DNA from: Setophaga petechia
Taxonomy: Eukaryota > Chordata > Aves > Passeriformes > Parulidae
Direction of reading: 5' to 3'
DNA length: 64,000 nt
Assembly: GCA_024362935.1 (NCBI GenBank)
Contig: JANCRA010000004.1
Location: 28,263,121-28,327,120, forward strand
Shown here: positions 54,348 through 64,000 of the stretch, piece by piece
How positions within the stretch are numbered: position 1 is the first letter of the stretch
Layout: every line of letters begins with the position of its first letter
Position numbers and translations under genes: made by a program
The notes under the pieces: model-generated
Databases searched by the model: none
Seen by the model: only the letters and a program-made list of their open reading frames with translations
What the model was told of the DNA's origin: nothing

Positions 54348-55580
54348 TGTCATGGTTTAACCACTAATGAACCAATTAGCATGAACTACTTGCTCACTTC
54401 CTTACCTGCAGGATGGGGGAGAGACTCAGAAGGGTAAAATTTGGAAAACTCATTGGTTGAGATAAAGAAAGTTGTCCAGGTTTAGAGTTAATTTGGGGAA
54501 GAATCCCACAAGGAGCTCCAGTGGGAAAACAGATCCAATTGGCCCCTCCCCCGCCTCAACTGGTCCGGGAGGAAAAATAAACAATACCTCCTTGGAGAAA
54601 GGTGGCAAAAACCTGTTTATTAAACAATAAAACTAAAACAATATCAAACAATGAGACCCCTTGTCACTCTAAAAGACATGACAAACTGAGAAAACCCCAT
54701 CCCCGGGTTGCAGCTCACTCAGTCTCTGATCAGTCCCTCCAATGCTGGAATTGTCACAGGCCGGGCCCGGCCCCTGTGGGCCAGAAATGTGAGCTGCCGG
54801 TGCTCCCCTGGGTGTTCAGTCCAGAGCAGGTTTCAAGAGGTCCAAAGAAAAGGAAAAAAAACCACAGTCCAGGGAACTTCTTTGCCTCAGGTAGCTGACA
54901 CTAACTAAAAAGCAAAAGAAGAGCTCTGTCCGCCGTCTCTCTGCAGACAACAGGCCAGGAGGAGGAATGTGGGGGAGTGAGAGCAGTGTCTGGAGGAAAG
55001 AAAAAACCTGCATTTTCTCTCCCCCTTCACTCTCTGCAATAAGTCTTAAAGGTGCAAAACTTACTATTCAGCATGAACAGAACAAGACGATTGGGGATAA
55101 ATGCATCATACAGCCAACCCAGGACAACAGTTTAGTTTAACAAGGATAAAAAAAAGCTGCACACTTAAGCAAAGCAAATCAAGGAATTAATTCAGTGCTT
55201 CCTGTGGGTAGGCAGGTGTTCAGCCATCTCCAGGAGAGCAGGGCCCCACCATAAGTAAGAATTACTTGGGAAGACAAACTTCAAATATTCCCCACTTCTG
55301 CCTTCTTGCCTCTACTTTATGTACTGAGCATGATGCCACATGGTCTGGAATATCCCCTTGGTCAGTTTGGGTCACCTGTCCTGGCTGTGTCTCTTCCAAA
55401 CCTCCCATGCACCCCCAACTTCTTTGCCATTGTGGCAGTGAAGAAAAGGCTTTGGCTCTGCAAACCCTTCTCAGCAATAACAAAAACATCTTTCCATTAT
55501 CAACCCTGTGTTCAGCACAAATCCAAAACTGCTCCTTACCAGTCATTGTGAAGAAAATTATGCCATCTGAAGTCAGCACA
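54348..55580 (-). mobile_element. ERVL-type LTR interrupted by a second LTR
   Basis: Minus-strand avian LTR in two parts, 55580-55127 and 54472-54348. On the plus strand it opens TGTCATGGTTTAACC and closes gtcagcaca. In between are ggaatatccccttggtcagt, gtcctggctgtgtctcttcc and tcagccatctccaggagagc. The interruption is a separate LTR at 54473-55126. Removing it restores a continuous 'gataaag-acagt-ttag' junction. No internal retroviral genes are present, so this is a solo LTR. Confidence 0.88.
54473..55126 (-). mobile_element. nested solo LTR (endogenous retrovirus), 654 bp
   Basis: Bounded by TGTCC...GGACA termini and flanked by aaagt (54468-54472) and acagt (55127-55131), a 5-bp target duplication with one change. 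Orientation is taken from an AATAAA on the minus strand (54621-54616), followed in that direction by T/G-rich sequence. The family is unnamed. It inserted into the ERVL-type LTR and is therefore the younger of the two. Confidence 0.85.
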
Positions 55581-58500
55581 GAGTGTCTTCTATACTCTGA
55601 TCTCGCCCAATTTTTTGGTCTTGCCCAATTTTTGGGGAAACTAGAATCATTAAACTTGTCTAAACAATTTGCCTAGGTATCCTGAACACATCTAAGAACT
55701 GTGTGTAGGGTCATATTTTTTCCATCTTTCTTGGGGTTGTTCTTTTCTAGTGCCATTTCTTCAGCCAAGAAGCCCATAAAGCTTTTCAGGATACATTTAT
55801 AGTTTCAAGCATTGGAATAGTCTGTTATCAGTGTATTCTGCCTCTGAAGGTGGTCAATGCTTGTGAAAACATAAAGAAAGGGAGGGAGAGATGTGGTGAT
55901 ACTTCCTTAATATATTTTTCCAGTGTAGACTTTCTGACCCAGAAAAAGTATGAGTTGGGGTTCTTTGCCTCCACTTAAACTTTTCTCCCAATATATTTGT
56001 CCAATTTCTTTTTGTGTTTTAATATGCCTCAGCTATCCACAACATTTTGCAGCAGTGTATTCCTGAGAGAGGAAAGAGACTATACAACTCGACTGCATGG
56101 ACTTGCAGCCATTAATCCCAAACAGAAGACAATACCTCTTTCTGGTCTATGGCTAGACCTGTGAAATTTCTTTCTGAGTGGGATTACAGTCTCTTTCTTA
56201 GCATGTCCAACACGTTCAAGGAGCAGATTGAATCCCTGTATTGATTTCAATAAAGATAATGTTTTACGCTATAAACTCTACCTATATATGACATAAAAGG
56301 AACATAAAAGAAACTGGGCACTAGCGATCTATGAGCTGGATATTGCAATGCCTAAAGTCCACTTGCAAAACTAGCCTATAAGCTTGAATAAGATATTTTG
56401 ACCTACTGAATGTAATGTCTCTTCAGACATATTACAAATCTTCATAATTAATCTTACATTAAGCATGACATTTACCTTCTGACTGCTTTTTTCCTTCTGT
56501 TTTCGAAGTGATGATTTTTGTCCTGAAATTATATTGCCTTTCTTTGTGTGTTGTTTAGTAGTGTTTAAAAAAACTAAAATAGAATATTTTTTCTCTACTT
56601 GCACCACAAAAAACCACCATGTCAATATATAATTTCATTATGATGCCATATCATGAAAGCTGCAGTTGAGACAAAAGGGAAGATTTGAACAACACAAAAA
56701 TAAAATCAACAGTGATGAACAAAGGCAGAGCGTTGCTTCTGTACATGAAGAAAGCAAAAAGCTGGTAGGGAGATGGAGGTCGGTAAAATAATGATTTAAT
56801 ATACAAAGATGTGAATACTACCTATTTCACATAATGAAGAACCCTAAGGGCATCAAATTAAACTACAAAGTGTCAGGTTCTGAAAGTTGGGGGGGTTAAT
56901 TGTTTATTAGAGGTATTTTGCCATCTACTTAGCAGACTTGTGTCTTTGTATTTTGACGTTGGGAGAGGTTAAGAAACAAAGGCTATGAATTGGCATAGCA
57001 TCATTTCTGATTACATATGCTTTTGCATTCAAGAATTGTAAAAGACTGAAGCAACAATGAAGTGAAGCTTTGCATGCATTTAAGGGCAGTAGCCAAATTG
57101 TTGAAGCACTTTAGGCAAGATCCTGAAACTTCTTACATTTGTTCAAGTTTTTTCCTCCCTTACATGAAGGAAGTTGAATACTCAACTGCATGCTTTTGTA
57201 AAATTCCAAGATCTTGTCCCTGGGGGCATCACCAGTAGTACCTAAAATATATAGCAAAGTGGTTCTTTTAAGTTTGGCCTTTATATGCTTTGTCCACTCA
57301 TTTTACTGCTTGCAGTGAGTTGCAGGTTTTCCATTGACTCATTTGCTTTTAGACCTTCCAGCTTTGCGAACCTTTTGTGAACTTACAGAGTTGCAATCTG
57401 CAACTGAAAGGTAACCATAACCAGCTAGAAAATGTAAAATGTGTCTTAGAGTCACAAAATCTTGGATTCACTGTAGTGCTTCATCTTTAGGTGGAAGTGA
57501 AGGAACTTCTTGCTGCAAATCAAGAAACTATTATTATGGAAAGAAAAGGTAGTATGCATGCTGGTAAATTTTGTTTCCCTGTTGCAGGGATGGTGGTCCA
57601 GTCCTGTGTTTGCTGCTAGAACTGGCTTTAGGTCAGCTCCCAGTGTGTTGGACAGTCTTCCTGGTATTGTATGGGAGTGGTGTGGAAACAGAAAAATCAC
57701 TATGATAAGCTATTGCTTCTTCTGATTTCACTTTTTTAGTCTGTGTGAAAGCATTTATTTCATATTATCCAAAACCTGCAATATAGAATGTAGATACTAT
57801 AAATACTGGGCTCAATTTTCTTTTGTTAAATGTTAGGTCTTTGAAGTATGACCTGTGTACTCCTGTGTTTTATCAATGTCCATGTATAGTTACAGTGATA
57901 CAGAAATCCTGTGAAAGATTTCTGTATCACTGTGGAAGAGGAAACTGTGAAAAAGAGCCTTGAGAAGATCTGTGCACATGGAAGCACTAACTTTGGCAAA
58001 ATTCCCAACGGCATTAACATTCCTAATATCTAGAGTTAATGTTCTTGCTCAATGTGGGTTTCAGCTGATATTTTCTGGTGCTCACTTTCCAAAATGAATA
58101 ATCTTTGGGGATTGAAAGACAATTACTTTATTTTTAAGGAGGAGTCTAAATATCTCAAAAACAATTTTACATACAGAATAGATCTACTGATACATGGCTA
58201 TGGATCAGTTTAATTTTCTCTACTGTATGTTTCTTACTTTTTGTAACTGCAAAGAATACTGGTCTGCTCCAAAGTAACTTGATTTTTAATGATCTTAAAG
58301 CATTATAATTGTAAACAAGCAGCTGTATTCTTTAGAACTCTCAAATTAGCTTAAGCTTTACTGCGCTTAAAAGCTGCATGTTTATCTAGTCTGCAGAAAT
58401 CTGCCCTTTTTCTCTCTGTGTCTTCCAAGAAAAAGTGTGTCTACTGAAGATGGTAGTGACAACATCTGCTGCTTCAGCTAGATAGAAAGTGGGAAAGATG

Positions 58501-59935
58501 CATGAGCGGTGGAGTCTGCTTTACTCTTGGGTTGATTACATCTTCCTGTAAATCAGAAGTCTTTTAAGGGCCTTTAGAAAGTGCTGTACAATCTGGCTGT
58601 CTCTCAGCATGTAAAGTAATTCCCTGTTGTTTGGGCAGGGTGTAAGGAGAAAGTTGCCAGCATGCATATGCCTGACAGGCATGTGTCTGTCTCGGAGATT
58701 GACTGTTAACTTCTAGGCTCTAAAGCTCTGGAGAAATACTAAAGAACAATACTCTTTCAAGTATACTGTGAGATCTCTGTAAAATAAACTGGTTGTGTTC
58801 TTTAGGTGTGCTACAGAAATAAATATAACAGGGAAAACAATATTCTGTTGGAAGGCTCTACATTTTGACACCAGTCTGTTGATACAATGTCATATAGGGG
58901 GTGACATTTATTTAGGCTGCCTTTGATCTCATTGATTTTGGGATTTTTCATTGCCAAAGACAAAATATCCCAATATATTTTTCAGTTGCATTTATTCTCT
59001 AAACACTGTCTTTCTTTGGGCCTATGTATACTGAATTTTTCGTCTTACAATTTGGAAAGCAAGAAATTCTCCCTACTGAAAGAATCCTTTATATGATGGT
59101 GAATACAGTGCTATTAGTGTATAATTATACATGCATCTATCAGCTTTGACAACAAAACTTTTACCGATTCTGATTTTAGTAAGCTAAGTCCCTTTGTTAT
59201 AACCTCAATGGTGGAGTGTTTTTATGTTGAGCTGGGATCAAACCCCAGCAGTTGATGGTGAATACAACTGATATAGTAACCTGAAATATCTTTAAAAGTA
59301 ACATTAAATAGAACATGAAATTATTTTAAACTTCTGTCTTCTATTTACTCTTGCTTTTGGGTGTCAGTGACTTACCTATTAATTCTGTGAAACCTAAGAT
59401 GAGGCTGGAAGTTAACAGGCGCCTGTGAACCACTAGTAGAATCTCAGCCATTGAAGTGTAAATGTAAAGACAATTAGTAGTTCTTTTTCTTAGCAATAAA
59501 CAGAAATTTGTATGCATCATCTGTTACATGCCCAGTTTTCCTACTGATTTTATTTACTGTTCAAATTTCCCTGCTTCTGTAGAGCTTAGCAATGTTTTTG
59601 GTTACATCAGAACTTCTGCAGCTCTTATGGGTGCTTTCACGTGGGATTTTGGTCAAGATCCATCTGTCTTCCAAAAGCTTCTGGGATTCTTGACTGTTGA
59701 GGTACTGCTTTGTTTCCAAGGCGCAATCAGATATGAGAGACCTTAAAATGATAAGGTGTTGCATGAGGAAGAACTCCAAATGAGAAGGAACTACTTGTGT
59801 GGGGATCACAGGCACTTCCTTGTCTGAAAGAGTTCAGCATGCTCTCTATTACTGTAAGAAAAGGATTAAAGGATTGCCTTTCTTTTGCTTGTGCGTATTT
59901 AATCTTTTTAGACATCTAGAAACCAGATGGACTCC
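55581..59935. other. non-coding sequence with one perfect hairpin
   Basis: AT-rich intergenic sequence. The only structured item noted is the inverted repeat at 57892-57933. Confidence 0.55.
57892..57933. repeat. perfect 17-bp inverted repeat, 8-nt loop
   Basis: acagtgatacagaaatc (57892-57908) pairs exactly with gatttctgtatcactgt (57917-57933) around the loop ctgtgaaa. Pairing does not extend well beyond these arms. Confidence 0.95.
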
Positions 59936-59939
59936 AAGA

Positions 59940-60330
59940 AAAAGGCCCTTTCTTCCTTACTGGTCTTTGAGCATCAGATGCTTGCCAATCGTTTCCAAGA
60001 AAAAAAATTACCAGTCTAAACACCCCTGGTGCAACTTGAGGCTGTTTTCTCTCATCCTGTCACTTGTGACTGAGGAAAAGAGAATTGCCCCCATGTCACT
60101 GTGACCTCCTTTCAGATAGTTGTAGAGAGGGGTAAGGTCTCCTCTGAGTCTCCTTTTCTCCAGAATAAACACTCCCCAACTCCCTCAGCTGGTCCTTATA
60201 AGACTTGTGCTCCAGATCCTTTACCAGCTCTGTTGAACTTGTCTGGACTTATTTCAGCACCTTAATGTTTTTCTTGTAGTGAAGGGCCCAAAAGACATTC
60301 AACACATCATGGATCCAGGCTTGATCTAAG
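59940..60330 (-). mobile_element. old CR1 LINE fragment
   Basis: Degraded reverse-complement CR1: gtgcaacttgaggctgtttt, tcatcctgtcacttgtgact, then tcagatagttgtagagaggg, tgagtctccttttctccaga and cttgtgctccagatccttta. The left boundary is uncertain and could be nearer 60020. Confidence 0.8.
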
Positions 60331-63300
60331 GTTCTTATGGAAAACAAATGTTTGTGTCCTCCAGAGTCAACTCTGCTCTTGCTGCATGGATATACAAGAC
60401 AGTTTTTGAGCTGCTATAGTTTGATGCATGATGTTTGTTTCCAGGTAAACTTCAACTTCTGGTTGCCTTTCCATCTGCTGCTTTAGCATCTGATTGGTGA
60501 GCAATGTGATTTAGACAGAGAGGAAAACATCCTAATCAACTTTCAGAGGCTTAGGTACTCTCCTCTTGTCATCATAAATCTGATAAATCCCTGTGAATAC
60601 CAGCTGAAACTGCATTTATTGTCTGTGTATATAATAGCACCCCCATTCCCTATACTGGATGAGATGATGTAGACTTGCAAATCTGCGCCCTCCAATGGCT
60701 TGTTTCTCTCAATGTCTAAATTTACAGAGAGTGCTGTGTGTCTAGGAGCACTCACAAAGAAACCATGGGCTAGATATTGGAAGCAAGGAGGCTAAGGCAC
60801 TCGTTCCCTTGCAGTTTGTCTGTGAGGGGTACGTGTTTCTGTGGAGTAAAATGCTGTCCAGGGAGGTGTTCAATTCCTATCCCCAGGCTGTTCATCACTA
60901 CCTCTCCTGGGCTGAAGTCTGCACCACAATTTCACTAGGGCTGTGTAGCTGTGGTATTCAGGCTTTAGGAACTGGAAAGACCCATGACAATGTAGGGGGA
61001 ATAAGACATAAGGGTTTGAGAGAGAGTAAAACTCTCTTTGTTTACATAAGTGAAGGACATAATTGTTGGAGCTGGAGGAACAGGTGAGTGAGAAATGACT
61101 GGCTTCTTCAGCAAGATGAGGAGCCAAATCAGCGTGACTGAAAAAATCATTCCGGAAAAGGATCCCATCCCAAAGGTCCTTTATTTTAGTATGTCATTTA
61201 CCACTGTGATTGTGACATGAAAGAATTTTTCCATGCCAATAGGCATATGAAAACTCATCTCAAAAGCATAGAGAACTGTAGTGTGCTTTCTACTAAGACT
61301 CAAGGTCATATCATGAAGGGACTGGGCAAAAGCAAAAGATATCCCAAAATGGAGAAGAGAACTTGGGAGTTTTCCTAACGGGTTTCTTTAGCTCACTGTA
61401 TCAGACCAGTAGCAGAGAAATATCTGGTTTGTCTTTAAGAGACTGTGACTCAGTGAAGTGAGTGAACAGATTAGTGCATGGATGGTCCTGCTGTACTTGT
61501 CATGAACATTTACGATTTAAAGTGGTAAAAACAGGAGTCATGAATGGGTTAAAGAAAGAAAACACCTGTGAATGGCATACTACCACATCTCTTAGAATTT
61601 TTATCAGTGAAACTGGGCTTGTGCTTGTGAACACTTCTTAGCTGATTTTGGAGAGAGAGTTGTAATAATGACTGTAGACCTACATCTGTCTGGTAGCTAA
61701 TGATATGTATGTATTTTTGCCTTATTGTTAGGAATTTTTTTATTGCTATGGTATCTTGGCAGATAGAAAAAAAAATCTTAGTGAAGTTTACCTCGAGTTG
61801 TCTACTGACATGCGGCAACCTTTGACCATCTTTAGACTATCTTAGACTATCTTTAGTATTTTTTAATACTACTTTAATGCTGAGATCACTGAAACAATGT
61901 AGACATGGGCAGTGATATTACAGACTATGCAGATACCTCAAGGGATACTTAATATTTGACTATATCTAATTATTATTTTTAGTAATTTCTTTAAGGTCTG
62001 CCACAAGAGACATGGATTTGGTCTTTGCCTTTAGCTGCTTGTTTCTAGAAGGGTAAAGGTCAGATGAGTGTAAGTCAAGAGATACAAAGGGTAATGATAA
62101 CTTAAGGCATTTAATATGTATTTTAGAATGAGTACCATTTTAAAATTTTGTTCTTTGAAATACCCTAAATTTTCCTTTGCACTGAAAAGTAATATGTCAC
62201 ATGAGTGAAATCCAGGTTTCTAATGTAATCTTCATTATGAAATATGACTTTGTCTTGTTGGTGTTCATAATAGCCTTTCTATATATGTTGGAAAAACAAG
62301 GGCATGCGTCCTGGTTTTTCTAGATACCATTTTCTAGAACAAGGTTTAGTATGGCAATTGTGTGGAGAGCATTGACTGATCATACAAATATATATCAAAC
62401 CACAGCTACTTTTGATACAGAACACATAGTTGTAGAAGAACTACCGGTAGGGTAAAATTGTAAGCATCGAACAAATTTGTGAAATTCTCAATTGCATCAC
62501 CAACACTACTGACAACTCTTCTCCCTTTGCTGATAAATTACGTGATTGAGCACTTTCTTCCAGTAAAGATTCATGTGTAATCCAGGTTTTCAATGGCATT
62601 AAATTTTTTCCTCTTCTGAACCTAGAGTTATGAACTAGATTTCTTTTAATAAATAGCTCTACTGGGAGCCTTAAAAAAAGCATGATACTTGAGCAGTGTA
62701 AAATAATTTAGCCCTTTAAATTTTACAATAATATCCACTGTAGAGCATAATTCTGACAAACACAGCTGTTCTACAATAAATTCCATCAATAAAACTAAAC
62801 TTTAAAATTAAAATTATTCGGGAGAATACTTATCTGTGAATGAAGCACAAGGAGACAAGCCTATTTGTTCTCCTCAAAAAGCCTCATACTAGTGTGGATA
62901 ATACATTTTTATGATTAATCCTTAATTTTAATATAAGAATAATTATAATTCACAGTGGTTTCCTCATCATGCTGTGACAATAGAAACATTACATGAAGCA
63001 TTGCACCTTCACAGTCCAATTCGGGATGTTTTTGGAATTTAGTACTGAGTGATGATTACTGCAGTGACTCAGAAAATGAAGGGGCTAAATTTTGCCCAGC
63101 AGGTTTTCCACTGCAAACACAAAGATCCATCTGTGAATCCTAAGTAAGCTTTTGCCATTTTACCATCTTATGAGGTTAAGTAGCCAAACCACTGGTGTGT
63201 TATTGAAACCTTTCTAGCTACCAATGCAAAGCACAGCACCATGAGCTCTGCTATGGGAAAATTAATTCCATCTCTGGAAGATTTAATGTAGTATGCTGGG

Positions 63301-64000
63301 TAGAAGAAGAAAATACAACCTTGTCCTTGTTTTTGATGGGCAATATTTTCAAGTGTTTTGACAGTTTATTTTAAAATAGAGAAGGCTCATCAATCCATTC
63401 ATGTATATGCCCAAAAATAGACTTCTTGCAGAGAAGGACATTGTAACAGTTGTTATGTGTATGGAATTCCTGGTCAGAAAAAATGATCATGTCCAATTTG
63501 CATATTACAAATGCTGTAATGCTGTAATTTGAAAATCTCAAAGGAACATTATTATCTGTTCTATTTTTTCAGTTTACATAGTTTCCTCTGAAAAAAGATG
63601 GTGAAAAGAGCCAGCAACTTTCTTTTAAACTGTATTTTCAGTGGGGTAATGTTGGAATGGGAAAGGTTATGTGCCTTATGCATTTATACAGGAATGATGT
63701 ACACTTTCTCATGATGGGTACCTCATGAGGGTTTCTTTCATCTTTCTCTCAAATTGTGCAAATTTTGAATGAAAGGGTAAGTAGAATCCTACTTCCTTGT
63801 AATCTTGAAATTAAAAAACGAGGAAAGATGTTTTGCAGTATTGTGCAAAATTTCACATTTTCTATAACTTGACTCTTGAGGCACTATGTTGACTAGCTCA
63901 TCAAAGAGATTTTCTTCTGTCTGTGTCCTACTTCAAAATTACTCATTCACTATTGAATTTTAATGCAAAATGCAACTGAAGTTCAGTATGAAATAAAAGG
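60331..64000. other. non-coding sequence, nothing recognised
   Basis: AT-rich sequence to the window end. Small direct repeats occur (ctttagactat units near 61830-61855). No recognisable exon, RNA gene or repeat family. Confidence 0.55.

Noticed and set aside
55262..55676. 105- and 136-codon frames near 55.3-55.7 kb
   Set aside because: They are read through the outer ERVL-type LTR and its flank.
30439..64000. CHSY3 expected on the far side of HINT1
   Set aside because: No long exon or glycosyltransferase-like frame is present. In human the distance is very large.

Overview
The window looks like nuclear DNA of a bird, probably a neoavian such as a passerine, and most likely from the Z chromosome. 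The grounds are two genes read directly from their exons (HINT1, which is Z-linked in birds, and LYRM7), about ten 5'-truncated CR1 LINE copies, avian-type ERVL LTRs, vertebrate splice signals and AATAAA sites. Most open reading frames here are chance frames or translations of repeats.

Layout. 1-15.1 kb: AT-rich sequence with no recognisable gene, holding two CR1 fragments, a long GGAGAA/GGAAAA purine tract and a large ERVL-type LTR at 5.6-6.6 kb. 15.1-23.0 kb: LYRM7 on the minus strand, five coding exons and 106 codons, ending in a CpG-rich promoter with two tandem ETS sites. 23.0-26.3 kb: spacer between two divergent promoters, invaded by two CR1 copies. 26.7-30.4 kb: HINT1 on the plus strand, three exons and 126 codons, all histidines of the HIT motif intact. 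30.4-64 kb: non-coding sequence with CR1 copies, an LTR fragment joined to a CR1, an orphan CpG island at 41.3-41.56 kb, an LTR nested inside another LTR at 54.3-55.6 kb, a perfect 17-bp hairpin at 57.9 kb and small tandem duplications.

Function. LYRM7 is a mitochondrial matrix LYR-motif protein that chaperones the Rieske Fe-S subunit during complex III assembly. HINT1 is a histidine-triad purine nucleoside phosphoramidase. They are head-to-head neighbours, as on human 5q31, but nothing suggests a shared pathway. The intact HVHLHV motif argues that this is the Z copy and not the diverged female-specific HINTW.

The most unusual gene-level observation is that the first LYRM7 intron appears to use a GC rather than a GT donor. 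No clearly new multi-gene system is visible.
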